From contig NZ_JACHEH010000002.1 of the NCBI RefSeq assembly GCF_014201415.1, forward strand, positions 310,001 through 374,000: a stretch of DNA of 64,000 bases, given 5' to 3'. The position numbers and the translations under genes are program-made. Source of the stretch: Chelatococcus composti (lineage in GTDB: Bacteria > Pseudomonadota > Alphaproteobacteria > Rhizobiales > Beijerinckiaceae). The first letter of the stretch is position 1. Every line of letters starts with the position of its first letter. This document shows positions 18,362 to 27,424 of this stretch, in pieces. A model generated the notes under the pieces. The model had not been told where the DNA came from. It was given only the letters and a program-made list of their open reading frames with translations, and searched no databases.

Positions 18362-18381
18362 GAGCCGGCAGCGGCCGGCTC
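18362..18381. terminator. Inverted repeat between convergent genes
   Basis: GAGCCGGC (18362-18369) and GCCGGCTC (18374-18381) are perfect 8-base arms with a four-base loop AGCG. It lies exactly between the stop codons of two convergent genes and touches the stop codon of the second. There is no T-run, so it may be a two-way pause or RNA-stabilising hairpin rather than a classic terminator. Confidence 0.45.
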
Positions 18382-19096
18382 AGCCACTCCTGGCGCCGGA
18401 AGCTGCCACCGCCCGCGCCTCGCGGGCGGCGAGCTTCTTGTGCACATGCACCATGTAGGCGACGCCGAACAGCGGTGTCATCAGGTTGACGACAGGGATG
18501 GCAACGAAGCCGGCCAGAACGAGGCCGGCGAGCAGAACGGTGCCGCGATTGCGGTGGCGCATGGCCGCCGCCTCCTCCATCGGCTGGAAGCGCCCGGCCG
18601 CGAGCTCGAAATACTCCCGGCCGAGCAGGTAGGCGTTTGCCCCGAAGAAGGCGACGAGGTTGACGCCGGGCACGAAAAGCAGAACCAGCGCGATGGCGTT
18701 GACCATCAGCGACAGGCCGGCGAAGCGCAGCCCGTAGAGGATTGACTTGCCGAAGGAGAGCGGCCTGCCCGGCGGGTCCGCCGGATAATGCGCCCGCTCC
18801 ACCATCTCCGCCGCGTCGTCGAGGAAATAGCCGGCGACGAGCGCCGAGATGGGCGGAATGAGGAAGGCGAGCGCGATGAAGATGCCGATGCCGGCGAAGA
18901 CGAGCGCGAAGCTGTCGATCAGCGGGTAGTCCACCAGCAGCGCATAGCGGTCCATCAGCAGGGCCACACCGCGCGTCAGCGCCAGCCAGACGAGGAAGAT
19001 CAGCGCCAGCGTCAGGGCCAGCGAGCGCCACAGGATGCGGCGGAACGGCGGCGAGATGATCTGCCGCCATGCCTTCAGGATGGCATCGGGATACAT
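18380..19096 (-). CDS. EI24/CysZ-like membrane protein
   Basis: Protein of 238 residues with four or more hydrophobic segments. AFLIPPISALVAGYFLDDAAEMVE near residues 77-100 and the FVPGVNLVAFFGANAYLLGREYFELAA block near 145-170 mark the EI24 domain family. CysZ, a sulfate permease, belongs to this family. No cysteine-biosynthesis gene is near, so sulfate transport is only a family guess. It lies downstream of the TRAP binding-protein gene on the same strand, 25 bases apart. Confidence 0.82.
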   Translation of the reverse strand: MYPDAILKAWRQIISPPFRRILWRSLALTLALIFLVWLALTRGVALLMDRYALLVDYPLIDSFALVFAGIGIFIALAFLIPPISALVAGYFLDDAAEMVERAHYPADPPGRPLSFGKSILYGLRFAGLSLMVNAIALVLLFVPGVNLVAFFGANAYLLGREYFELAAGRFQPMEEAAAMRHRNRGTVLLAGLVLAGFVAIPVVNLMTPLFGVAYMVHVHKKLAAREARAVAASGARSG

Positions 19097-19121
19097 GGTT
19101 CTCCTTGAAAGACCGGGGGCC

Positions 19122-20234
19122 TTACGCCCCCAGCCCGATCTCGCGCATGGAGTAGATGGCGCCGTCCATCACCTTGCCATAGGCCATGGCCTTGGCCCTG
19201 TAGGCGGTGAAGGAGGCATAAACCTCACCCGCGAGTGGCGAGGTCTTGGCCAGTTCCGCGAGGACCGCCTCGGATTCGCGCCCCAGCGCCTTGACGATAT
19301 CGTCGTTGAAGGCACGCACTTCCACCCCCTTCTGCAGCAGGGGCTCGTAGCTCTCGATGTTGTGGAAGGTGAAGTCGGCCAGCGTCTCGTAGGAGGTCGC
19401 CTGCGCCGCGCGGCGCACGATCTCCTTGAGGTCGTCCGGCAGGGCCTCGAAGGCCTGCTTGTTGACCAGCATCTCGAGCGCCGGGCCGAACTCGTGGAAG
19501 GCGGGCAGATAGTAGTACTTTGCCACCCGGTAGAGGCCGAAGGCGAGGTCGTTCCACGGGCCGACCCACTCGGCAGCGTCGATCGTGCCGGCCTGCATGG
19601 CCTGGAAGATCTCGCCCGGCGGCGTCAGCAGCGTGTTGACGCCGAGCCGGCGCAGCACCTCGGCGCCGAGGCCGGCGATGCGCATCTTGAGGCCCTTGAG
19701 GTCGTCGAGGCTGTTGATCTCCTTGCGGAACCAGCCGCCCGCCTGGGCGCCGGACGACCCCGTGAAGAACGGCAGCACGCCAAACGGCTCGTAGGCCTTC
19801 TCCCACAGCGCCTGGCCGCCGCCGAAGGCAATCCAGCCGGCATGCTCGTTGGCCGAGAGACCGAAGGGCACGCCGGTGAAGAAGTGGAAGGCCGGGCTCT
19901 TGCCCTGCCAGTAGTAGGGCGTGGCGTGGCCGCACTCCACGGCGCCGGACGACACCGCGTCGAAGACCTCGAAGGGCGGCACCAACTCGCCCGCGGCGAA
20001 AAGCTGCACCTTGAGCCGGCCACCCGACATGGCGGTGATCATGTCCGCGAGGCGCTGGGCGTTGACGCCGACGCCGGGCGTGTTCTTGGGCCAGGAGGTC
20101 GCCATGCGCCATGTGATGGTGTCCTGCGCCCGTGCCACATGCGGCATGGCGAGCCCTGCCGCTCCCGCCGCCAGCGCCCCGATGACGCCCCGGCGCGCCA
20201 CTGTCGTGCTTCCTGCCCCGTGTCCCTTGGTCAT
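19122..20234 (-). CDS. TRAP transporter substrate-binding protein (DctP family)
   Basis: Protein of 370 residues. The N-terminus carries a twin-arginine signal (ARRGVIGALAAGAAGLAMP) ending at ARA, so export to the periplasm by Tat is expected. The mature part is DctP-like: ITWRMATSWPKNTPGVG, GELVPPFEVFDAVSSG, MRIAGLGAEVLRRLG and DAAEWVGPWNDLAFGLY. The last segment is typical of the TakP-like group that binds 2-oxo acids, often with a metal. No membrane components (DctQ, DctM) are adjacent, so it is an orphan binding protein here. Confidence 0.9.
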   Translation of the reverse strand: MTKGHGAGSTTVARRGVIGALAAGAAGLAMPHVARAQDTITWRMATSWPKNTPGVGVNAQRLADMITAMSGGRLKVQLFAAGELVPPFEVFDAVSSGAVECGHATPYYWQGKSPAFHFFTGVPFGLSANEHAGWIAFGGGQALWEKAYEPFGVLPFFTGSSGAQAGGWFRKEINSLDDLKGLKMRIAGLGAEVLRRLGVNTLLTPPGEIFQAMQAGTIDAAEWVGPWNDLAFGLYRVAKYYYLPAFHEFGPALEMLVNKQAFEALPDDLKEIVRRAAQATSYETLADFTFHNIESYEPLLQKGVEVRAFNDDIVKALGRESEAVLAELAKTSPLAGEVYASFTAYRAKAMAYGKVMDGAIYSMREIGLGA

Positions 20235-20482
20235 GGCGTTCCTCGTCCCATACGGCCTCTCGCCGCAATCGGGGGCGGACTTTAGAGCATCAGCCGAGGC
20301 AGATGAAACGTGCTTTTTTTCGCCGCGTCCCGGACGGTGCGCCGCACCTCGCCCCTTCGTGAAGGGAACATCCGATCTTTTCCAGACGTTTCATGGGCGA
20401 CGCCTCAATTCGACCACAGGCGACGTAAAGAACCGGCGCCCGAGACGAATCGGGCTTGTGACTACAACGGGTCGGGCTGGCA

Positions 20483-21592
20483 ATGGACAGGTCCCAAAAA
20501 CACAAAAGAATAGATTCGATCGATTTCTGGCGCGGAATCGTGCTGGTGTCGATTTTCGTCAACCATATTCCCGGAAATATCTTCGAATATCTCACACACA
20601 AGAACATCGGCCTGTCCGATGCGGCCGAAGCATTCGTCTTCCTCTCCGGTGTCTCGGTGGCGCTCGCCTACGGCCGGCGCTTCCTGAACGGCGAGCTCGG
20701 CACGCCGACGCGGGCGCTCGGCCGACGTGCGCTTACCATCTACGGCGTGCAGGTGATGCTGTCGCTCGTCGCCGTCGCCCTCTTCGTCACGGCCGCCATC
20801 CTGTTCGACGACGAAGGGCTCCTGGCCGAGCACGGGCGCGACATCGTCCTGGCCGATCCGGCGCGGGCGCTCCTTGCTATCGTGGGGCTCAGCCACCAGC
20901 TCGGCTATTTCAACATCCTGCCGCTCTACATCGTGCTGCTGCTCGGCACGCCCGCCATCCTGGCGCTGGCACGCGTGAGCAGCTTCCTGATGCTCGTCGT
21001 CTCGGCTCTGGTCTATGTCGGCGCACGGACCACCGGGCTCAACCTGCCGACCTGGCCGGTGGAGGGCGAATGGTTCTTCAACCCCTTCACGTGGCAGTTT
21101 CTGTTCTGCATCGGCCTGTTCATCGGCCTGCACCTGCGGGACGTCATGGCGACGCGCGACAACCTGCTGCTCGCCCTCTGTCTCGTGATCCTCGTCGCTT
21201 CGTTCTTCGTGGTGACGAACGGTTTCCACCTCGTGCCCGGCCTGTGGGACAGCGTGCGCGAGTCGATCGACGTCGGCAAGACGAACCTCGGACTTGCACG
21301 GCTGCTGCACTTCCTGGCGCTCGCCTATGTCCTCAGCCACCTCGGCCTGTCGAGGATCTTCGCCCGCACGCCGGTCTACGCCCCGCTGTGCCTCATCGGC
21401 CGCCACAGCCTGCCGGTCTTCGCCGCCGGCTCGCTCCTGAGTGCACTGGGCCAGATCATCAAGCACGTGCACCCGCCCGCCTATCTCGACGAGGCGGCGC
21501 TCGTGAGCCTCGGCATCCTCCTGCACTATCTCGTGGCGCGCGCCTTCGCCCAGCGTTCCGCTCGCCAACGGATGCAGCCTCGTCAGGCCTGA
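20483..21592 (+). CDS. OpgC-family membrane protein
   Basis: Protein of 369 residues with about ten membrane helices and the OpgC N-terminal signature RIDSIDFWRGIVLVSIFVNH, followed by FVFLSGVSVALAYGRR. OpgC-type proteins act as acyltransferases that put succinyl groups on osmoregulated periplasmic glucans. No opgG/opgH or cyclic glucan synthase is in the window, so the acceptor is not certain. The 3' end overlaps the convergent YiiX-like gene by ten bases. The 248 bases upstream hold no gene that I can see. Confidence 0.87.
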   Translation: MDRSQKHKRIDSIDFWRGIVLVSIFVNHIPGNIFEYLTHKNIGLSDAAEAFVFLSGVSVALAYGRRFLNGELGTPTRALGRRALTIYGVQVMLSLVAVALFVTAAILFDDEGLLAEHGRDIVLADPARALLAIVGLSHQLGYFNILPLYIVLLLGTPAILALARVSSFLMLVVSALVYVGARTTGLNLPTWPVEGEWFFNPFTWQFLFCIGLFIGLHLRDVMATRDNLLLALCLVILVASFFVVTNGFHLVPGLWDSVRESIDVGKTNLGLARLLHFLALAYVLSHLGLSRIFARTPVYAPLCLIGRHSLPVFAAGSLLSALGQIIKHVHPPAYLDEAALVSLGILLHYLVARAFAQRSARQRMQPRQA

Positions 21593-22392
21593 GCCGCGCC
21601 GGCCGGCGGATGCAGCTCCGCCGGCCGGTCCTCCCCCCACAGGAATCGCTTGTAGTCGAAGCCGGTCTCGATGGTCGGCTTGACGATGTCGAAATAGGGC
21701 GAGATGTCGAAATCCCGCGGCGCGTAGAGAGAATGATGGCGGATGTGGAGGATCTCCTCCCGTCCGTAGGCCGACTTGACGCGCCGGTCGTCATCCCACG
21801 ACTTCACTCGCGGCAGGATAGGATAGCGCACGCTCTGGAAGGCCTGGGCGATCAGCGTGGAGCAGATCGTGCGCGTCGGCTCGCCCGAGCCAAGCGCCAG
21901 CATGCGGCGGCGCAGGCGCACCGGCACGGGCGGCGTCGGCAGCAGGTAGCGCGCGAGGTCGACGATATTGCGGACGTCATAGCCATAGCCGATGCGATCG
22001 ATCATGAACCGGATCACCGCCTCGCGGTCTTCCGGCGTCAGCGCCACGGGCCGGCAGATGCGCACGTGCATGTCGCGGTATTTGGTGAGCGGCGCCGTCG
22101 TCACGCCGGCCTCGGCGGTGGCCTCCACGAGCACGTGCGGCTCGCCGTCCGCCTCGCGGGTGCCCAGCCTGTCGCCGACATAGAGGGCAGCGTGCGACCA
22201 GGTGGACTGCGTCAGGTACTTGATGGCGACGGCGATGCGCGTGTTCCCCTCCACGAGGAGCACGTCGCCCGGCTGGATCACGCGCGACAGGGCATCGAGG
22301 TCCGGCGGGAAGGCGGGCGCATAGCCCCTGATGGGGCGCGTCAGGATGCCGACAAGCCCTCGGCCGATACGGGTGAGAACGCTCGAGACCAT
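21583..22392 (-). CDS. YiiX-like permuted papain-fold amidase
   Basis: Protein of 269 residues. QPGDVLLVEG starts the domain, WSHAALYVGD (about residues 65-74) carries the catalytic His, and TRTICSTLIAQAF (about 180-192) carries the catalytic Cys. This His-before-Cys order is that of the circularly permuted NlpC/P60-like YaeF/YiiX family. Such enzymes cleave amide bonds in cell-wall or lipid-linked substrates; the substrate is unknown. There is no clear lipobox, but the N-terminus is basic and hydrophobic. Confidence 0.82.
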   Translation of the reverse strand: MVSSVLTRIGRGLVGILTRPIRGYAPAFPPDLDALSRVIQPGDVLLVEGNTRIAVAIKYLTQSTWSHAALYVGDRLGTREADGEPHVLVEATAEAGVTTAPLTKYRDMHVRICRPVALTPEDREAVIRFMIDRIGYGYDVRNIVDLARYLLPTPPVPVRLRRRMLALGSGEPTRTICSTLIAQAFQSVRYPILPRVKSWDDDRRVKSAYGREEILHIRHHSLYAPRDFDISPYFDIVKPTIETGFDYKRFLWGEDRPAELHPPAGAAQA

Positions 22393-22428
22393 GGCCCCCC
22401 CTTCCCGCTGCGACCGGCCGGCGGCCCG

Positions 22429-23421
22429 TCAGAGCATCGATGGCAGCACCCTGTCCGGCGGGCGATGGCCATCGAAGAAGGTCTTGATGTTGACGATGAC
22501 CTTCTCGCCCATGTCGATGCGCCCCTCGATGGTGGCCGAGCCCATGTGGGGCAGCAGCACCACCCGGTTCTGCCGCGCGAGCTTGAGCAGGCGCGGGTTG
22601 ATTGAGGGTTCGTGCTCGAACACGTCGAGCCCCGCGCCGGCGAGATCCCCCGCCTCGAGCATGCGCGCCAGCGCCACCTCGTCGACGATCTCGCCGCGGG
22701 CGGTGTTGATGAGCACCGCCTCGCGCTTCATCAGCTTGAGCCGCCTGGCGGACAGGAGATGATAGGTCGCCGGCGTGTGCGGGCAATGGATGGAGACGAT
22801 GTCCATCCGCGCCAGCATCTGGTCGAGCGAATCCCAGTATGTCGCCTCGAGCTCCTCCTCGATGGCCGGGCTGACGCGGCGGCGGTTGTGGTAGTGGATC
22901 GAGAGGCCGAAGGCCTTGGCGCGGCGTGCCACGGCCTGGCCGATGCGTCCCATGCCAACGATGCCGAGGCGCTTTCCGGTGATGCGCCGGCCAAGCATCC
23001 AGGTGGGCGACCAGCCCGGCCAGTCCCCCTCTACCATCGTGCGCGCGCCCTCCGGCACACGCCGGGCGACCGCCAGCAGCAGGGCCATCGTCATGTCGGC
23101 CGTGTCCTGCGTCAGCACGCCGGGGGTGTTCGTCACCGTGATGCCGCGCGACAGCGCCGTCTCCACATCGATGTGGTCAAACCCGTTGCCGAAGTTGGCG
23201 ATGAGCTTGAGATTCTCGCCCGCCTGGGCGAGCAGGGCAGCGTCGATCCTGTCGGTGATGGTCGGCACCAGTACGTCCGCGGTGCGTACCGCCTCGACGA
23301 GCTGCTGCGTCGTCATGGGCGTGTCGTCGACATTGAGGCGCGCATCGAACAGCTCGCGCATGCGCGTTTCGATGACGTCAGGCAGGCGACGCGTGACGAC
23401 GACGAGCGGCTTCTTTTTCAT
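22429..23421 (-). CDS. D-2-hydroxyacid dehydrogenase (glyoxylate reductase-like)
   Basis: Protein of 330 residues. The dinucleotide site is GMGRIGQAVARRAKAFG (about 152-168). The catalytic triad is in INTARGEIVDEVALARML (Arg), AGAGLDVFEHEP (Glu) and LLPHMGSAT (His). The NHDF-type block KLIANFGNGFDHIDV resembles glyoxylate/hydroxypyruvate reductases, so NAD(P)H-dependent reduction of a 2-oxo acid is expected. It lies upstream of and on the same strand as the YiiX-like gene. Confidence 0.9.
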   Translation of the reverse strand: MKKKPLVVVTRRLPDVIETRMRELFDARLNVDDTPMTTQQLVEAVRTADVLVPTITDRIDAALLAQAGENLKLIANFGNGFDHIDVETALSRGITVTNTPGVLTQDTADMTMALLLAVARRVPEGARTMVEGDWPGWSPTWMLGRRITGKRLGIVGMGRIGQAVARRAKAFGLSIHYHNRRRVSPAIEEELEATYWDSLDQMLARMDIVSIHCPHTPATYHLLSARRLKLMKREAVLINTARGEIVDEVALARMLEAGDLAGAGLDVFEHEPSINPRLLKLARQNRVVLLPHMGSATIEGRIDMGEKVIVNIKTFFDGHRPPDRVLPSML

Positions 23422-23561
23422 AAGGAAGGCCTCGCATCCGGGGCAGCGTGTTCACCCCACGTTAAGCACAATCGGCAAGACATTGAGCTGAACGCAACCT
23501 GCACTCGTCTCCCTGCCGCCGGCCCTTGGCTCAAGTTCTACACACGGCCTCTGTAGCAAAG

Positions 23562-23604
23562 GAAGTCTGAAAGACAACCGGTAGAGAAGTCTAAGACCGA
23601 CCGG
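23562..23604. repeat. Tandem imperfect repeat with internal dyads
   Basis: Two copies of GAAGTCT (23562-23568 and 23586-23592), 24 bases apart, are each followed by AGAC and then CCGG. Within each copy GTCT and AGAC form a short dyad. The pair lies in the 239-base divergent gap, 57 bases before the SH3 gene. This is the arrangement expected of a double operator, but I know no regulator for it. I see nothing else in the gap. Confidence 0.5.
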
Positions 23605-23660
23605 CCGGCGCGGCGCCCCGCACGGTGCCACCCGCCCGGCGAGCCCCGCAAAGTAGAGCG

Positions 23661-24194
23661 ATGTCCCATCTCCTCCGCCTCGCCCTCGTTCTCCTCGCCC
23701 TCGCCATCCCCGCCGCCGCCGGCCGCATCGCGCAGGCTGCCGATGCGCCGGTGGCGCGCGGGACGGTGAGCGGGCTGCCGCTGCCGCGCTTCGTCAGCCT
23801 CAAGTCGGACCGCGTCAATTTGCGCGAGGGACCGTCGAAGGATCACCGCGTCACCTGGGTCTTCACCCGCGCCGGCCTGCCGGTGGAAATCATTGCCGAG
23901 TTCGAGACGTGGCGACGCATCCGCGATTCGGAGGGCAGTGACGGCTGGGTGCTGCACAGCCTCCTCTCCGGCCGGCGCACGGCGCTCGTCTCGCCCTGGA
24001 GCAAGGGACAGATCTTCGCCATGCGCGAGCGCGCCTCGGAGGAGGCGGCCGTCGTCGCGCGTCTCGAGGCGGGCGTCGTCGTCGACGTGCGCCGCTGCAC
24101 CGGCACGTGGTGCGAGGTGGCCGTCTCGGGCCGCCGCGGCTTCATGGAACAGGACAAGCTCTGGGGCGTCTACCCCAACGAACGCATCGAGTGA
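23661..24194 (+). CDS. Exported SH3-domain protein
   Basis: Protein of 177 residues with a signal peptide (SHLLRLALVLLALAIPAAAG). Two bacterial SH3 (SH3_4-type) repeats follow: FVSLKSDRVNLREGPSKDHRV to GWVLHSLLSGRR, and WSKGQIFAMRERASEEAAVV to GFMEQDKLWGVYP. Such proteins bind peptidoglycan or partner proteins in the periplasm; no catalytic residues are visible. The start at 23661 is the residue before the signal peptide; the frame is open slightly further upstream. Confidence 0.85.
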   Translation: MSHLLRLALVLLALAIPAAAGRIAQAADAPVARGTVSGLPLPRFVSLKSDRVNLREGPSKDHRVTWVFTRAGLPVEIIAEFETWRRIRDSEGSDGWVLHSLLSGRRTALVSPWSKGQIFAMRERASEEAAVVARLEAGVVVDVRRCTGTWCEVAVSGRRGFMEQDKLWGVYPNERIE

Positions 24195-24212
24195 CCCTCG
24201 CGGCCAAGGCCG

Positions 24213-25643
24213 TCAGATGATGACCGAGCCGTGGCCGTTGCCGAGGGGGAAGCCACGGTTGGGCAGGTCTCGGTCGACTTCCTCGAGATCGGAAAGGAAG
24301 CGGTCCGCCCAGCCGCCGATGTCGGTGGTGGCGAGCCCCTGCCACATGCGCCGCCAGCGCGCCTTGCGCTCCTCGAGCGGCATCATCAGCGCCCGCACAT
24401 AGGCAGCGGCCGTCCCGTCAATGTCGTAGGGATTGACCAAGAGCGCCCCGTCGAGAACAGACGCCGCCCCCGCAAAGCGCGACAGGACGAGGACGCCCGG
24501 ATCGTCCGGATCCTGCGAGGCGACGTATTCCTTGGCGACCAGGTTCATGCCATCGCGCAGCGGCGTGACGACGCCGACGTGGGCGAGCCTGTAGAGGCCC
24601 GCGAGCTCGCTGCGGTTGTAGGAGCGGTTGATGTAGCGGATCGGCGTCCAGCTCACCTCGCCGTATTGGCCGTTGATGCGTCCGGCTGCCTCGCCGAGCG
24701 CCCGCTGCATCGCCGCATATTCGGGAATGTCCGCACGGCTCTTGGGCGTGATCTGCAGGAAGGTGACGTGGGTGCGCCAGTCCGGCGCCATCTGCAGCAT
24801 GCGCTCGAAGGCGTCGAGGCGCTGCGTGAGCCCCTTGGAATAGTCGAGCCGGTCGACGCCGATCATCATCGTGCGGCCGCCAAGGCTCTCGCCGACCTCC
24901 TGGATAAAACGCGAGCGTGCGGCGCGCGCCGCGGTGCGGGCAAAACCGAGCCGATCGATGCCGACAGGATAGACGCCGATGCGCAGCGCCCGCCCGCCGA
25001 CGGCAAAGAGCCGCCTGCCGCTGGCGAAGGCGCCCGCCTCCTCCACGAGATAGGAGCCGAAGTTGTCCGCATCCTTGCGCGTCTGGAACCCCACGAGGTC
25101 GCACGCTGTCAGGGCACGGCCGATCTCGGCGTGGTTCGGCAGCGCGAGGAAGATGTCGAGCGAAGGCCAGGGAATGTGCTGGAAGTAGCCGATGCGGTTG
25201 GTGACACCCCGCTCGCGCAGCGCCTCGGCGAGCGGGATGAGATGGTAGTCGTGGATCCAGATGAGATCGTCCGGCCCGATGTGCTCGACCAGCAGGTCCG
25301 CGAAATAGCTGTTGACGCTGCGGTAGCCGGCAAGGTCCTTGCGAGCGAATTCGGTGAGGTCGAGGCGGTAGTGCAGCAGAGGCCACAAGGTGCGGTTGGC
25401 GAAGCCGTTGTAGTATTCTTGGTGGTCCTCCTGCGACAGGTCGCAGACCGCATAGGTGACGTTGCCCTGCGTGACCAGGGACGCCTTCTTCTGGCGTTGG
25501 CCGATGCGCCCGCTCCAGCCGAACCACAGGCCGCCGCGCTGGGCGAGAACATCGTTGAGCGCGACAGCGAGGCCGCCGGCGGTGGCCCCGCCCTTGCGCG
25601 AGGGAACAGCGACACGGTTCGAAACGACGATCAGTCTGCTCAA
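24213..25643 (-). CDS. otsA: Trehalose-6-phosphate synthase OtsA
   Basis: Protein of 476 residues, a GT20 glycosyltransferase joining UDP-glucose (or another NDP-glucose) to glucose-6-phosphate. RLIVVSNRVAVPS opens the domain, and LIWIHDYHLIPLAEALRERG, IGYFQHIPWPSLDIFLALP, IGVDRLDYSKGLTQRL and PLRDGMNLVAKEYVASQ are the known blocks. The open frame extends to 25727, but I start at the TTG at 25643: a GGGAGG site lies ten bases upstream and the TTG overlaps the stop of the GH15 gene as TTGA, the usual coupling arrangement. It is the last gene of otsB-GH15-otsA. Confidence 0.93.
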   Translation of the reverse strand: MSRLIVVSNRVAVPSRKGGATAGGLAVALNDVLAQRGGLWFGWSGRIGQRQKKASLVTQGNVTYAVCDLSQEDHQEYYNGFANRTLWPLLHYRLDLTEFARKDLAGYRSVNSYFADLLVEHIGPDDLIWIHDYHLIPLAEALRERGVTNRIGYFQHIPWPSLDIFLALPNHAEIGRALTACDLVGFQTRKDADNFGSYLVEEAGAFASGRRLFAVGGRALRIGVYPVGIDRLGFARTAARAARSRFIQEVGESLGGRTMMIGVDRLDYSKGLTQRLDAFERMLQMAPDWRTHVTFLQITPKSRADIPEYAAMQRALGEAAGRINGQYGEVSWTPIRYINRSYNRSELAGLYRLAHVGVVTPLRDGMNLVAKEYVASQDPDDPGVLVLSRFAGAASVLDGALLVNPYDIDGTAAAYVRALMMPLEERKARWRRMWQGLATTDIGGWADRFLSDLEEVDRDLPNRGFPLGNGHGSVII

Positions 25644-27424
25644 AACGCGTCCTCCCACGATGCCGACAGCGAGAGGGCCGCATGGATGAGACCGACCATC
25701 GAATAGGTCTGCGGAAAGTTGCCCCAAAGCTCGCCGCTTTCGACGTGGATGCCTTCGGACAAGAGACCGAGACTGTTGCGCCGCCCGAGCACGTCCTCGA
25801 AGAGGACACGCGCCTCTTCCCGCCGGCCAACCCTGGCGAGGGCCTCGATGTACCAGAGCGTGCAGATGGTGAAGGCCGTCTCGGGCGTGCCGAAATCGTC
25901 CTCTCCGGCATAGCGGAAAAGATGTGCTCCGCGCCGCAGCCGCCGGCCGATGAAGTCAACGGTGGAGACGAAGCGCGGGTCGCGGGCCTCGACGAGACCG
26001 ATGTCGGCGAGCAGGAGCAGGCTCGCGTCGACATCGTCGCCGCCGAAACGGCTCACGAAGGTGCCGAGCTCCGCATTCCAGCCGCGCTCGAAGATGCCGT
26101 CGCGGATGACGTCCGCCTTCCCGCGCCAGTAGACGGCCCGCTCGGGCAGGCCGAGACGCCCGGCGATGCGCGCCAGCCGGTCGCAGGCGGCCCAGCACAT
26201 GGCCGAGGAGTGGGTGTGGACATTGGCGAGCGTGCGATATTCCCAAAGGCCGGCATCAGGCTCCGCCCACAGGCGGGCGGCGTGCTCGCCAAGGCCCTCG
26301 AGCCGCTCGAACAGCGCCACGTCGCCCTTGCGGATCAGCCGCTCGTCGAAGAAGCACTGGGAGATGGCAAGAACCACGGAGCCATAGCCGTCGTTCTGCC
26401 GCTGGCGGAAGGCGTCGTTGCCGCGCCGCACCGGGCCGAAGCCGCGGTAGCCTGGCAGGGCGGGCACGATCTCCTCGTGCAGCTGCGATTCGAATTGCAG
26501 GCCAAACAGCGGCTGCAGCTCGCGGTCGCCGTTGCGGGCGACGACGTTGGAGACGTAGCTGATGTAGTCCTCCATGGTGCGGGTCGCCCCGAGCCGGTTG
26601 AGGGCCCGCACCGTGAAGAAGGAATCGCGCAGCCAGCAGTAGCGGTAGTCCCACGTGCGCCCGCTCGCGCCGTATTCCGGGATGGAGGTTGTGAGGGCCG
26701 CGACGATGCCACCCGTCTCCTCGTAGGCGCACAGCTTGAGCGTGATGGCGGCGCGGATAACGACGTCCTGCCACTCGAAGGGAATGGCGAGATAGCGCAC
26801 CCACTCGCGCCAGTAGTCTGCCGTGTTCTCGCAGAACTTGCCGAACAGTGTGGCCGGCGCCTCCGGCAGCGTCTCGTCTGGGCCGAGGATCAGCGTCAGC
26901 GGCCGCTCGAGAATGAACGGCACCTCGTCCCTGATGAGGCCCGGCGAGCCGTCGGTCGTCAGGCGCAGCACCTGGTTGCCGAGGTGGTAGCGGATGGTGT
27001 TGGAGCCGCGGGTCGTCTCCGGCCGCTCGCGGCCATAGTCGTACGAGGGCCTGATGCGGACCTTGATCATCGGCGAGCCGACCAGAGGCTCGACCGAGCG
27101 CATCAGCATCGCCGGCCGGAAGATCCGACCGTACATCTTGAAGCGCGGGACGAAATCGACGATGCGCACCTTCGAGCCGTCCTCGGCTTCGAGGATCGTC
27201 TCAAGGATGGCGGTGTTGGGCCAGTAGCGCCTCTCGCTGCGGATGGACCCCTGCAGGTCGATCTCGAAGACGCCTTCGTCACCCTGGGGAGAGGCGCCGA
27301 GCAGGCCATGGAAGACCGGGTCGCCATCAAGGCGGGGGAAGCACGACCATACGATCCGTCCCCGCCGGTCGATCAGCGCAGCGATGGCGCTGTTGCCGAC
27401 GACGCCGAGATCGAGATCGCTCAT
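25640..27424 (-). CDS. Glycoside hydrolase family 15 protein (glucoamylase/trehalase-like)
   Basis: Protein of 594 residues. The N-terminal GH15-associated domain begins LGVVGNSAIAALIDRRGRIV. The (alpha/alpha)6 catalytic barrel holds GRTWDYRYCWLRDSFFTVRAL and GFGPVRRGNDAFRQRQNDGYG. Catalytic Glu candidates lie in the later WYIEALARVGRREEA and related blocks, but I do not assign them. In this family some members are trehalases rather than glucoamylases. Its place between otsB and otsA, overlapping both, argues for a role in trehalose turnover or glucan supply. Confidence 0.85.
   Translation of the reverse strand: MSDLDLGVVGNSAIAALIDRRGRIVWSCFPRLDGDPVFHGLLGASPQGDEGVFEIDLQGSIRSERRYWPNTAILETILEAEDGSKVRIVDFVPRFKMYGRIFRPAMLMRSVEPLVGSPMIKVRIRPSYDYGRERPETTRGSNTIRYHLGNQVLRLTTDGSPGLIRDEVPFILERPLTLILGPDETLPEAPATLFGKFCENTADYWREWVRYLAIPFEWQDVVIRAAITLKLCAYEETGGIVAALTTSIPEYGASGRTWDYRYCWLRDSFFTVRALNRLGATRTMEDYISYVSNVVARNGDRELQPLFGLQFESQLHEEIVPALPGYRGFGPVRRGNDAFRQRQNDGYGSVVLAISQCFFDERLIRKGDVALFERLEGLGEHAARLWAEPDAGLWEYRTLANVHTHSSAMCWAACDRLARIAGRLGLPERAVYWRGKADVIRDGIFERGWNAELGTFVSRFGGDDVDASLLLLADIGLVEARDPRFVSTVDFIGRRLRRGAHLFRYAGEDDFGTPETAFTICTLWYIEALARVGRREEARVLFEDVLGRRNSLGLLSEGIHVESGELWGNFPQTYSMVGLIHAALSLSASWEDAF

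Noticed and set aside
17288-20289. Short motif TTAGAGCA at 20282-20289 and its complement at 17288-17295
   Set aside because: It recalls part of a repeat common in Rhizobiales intergenic DNA, but eight bases are too short to call an element and the flanks do not match.
19921-22605. Long plus-strand open frame across the TRAP, OpgC and YiiX genes
   Set aside because: It crosses three real genes in the wrong frames or strand and has no protein family features.
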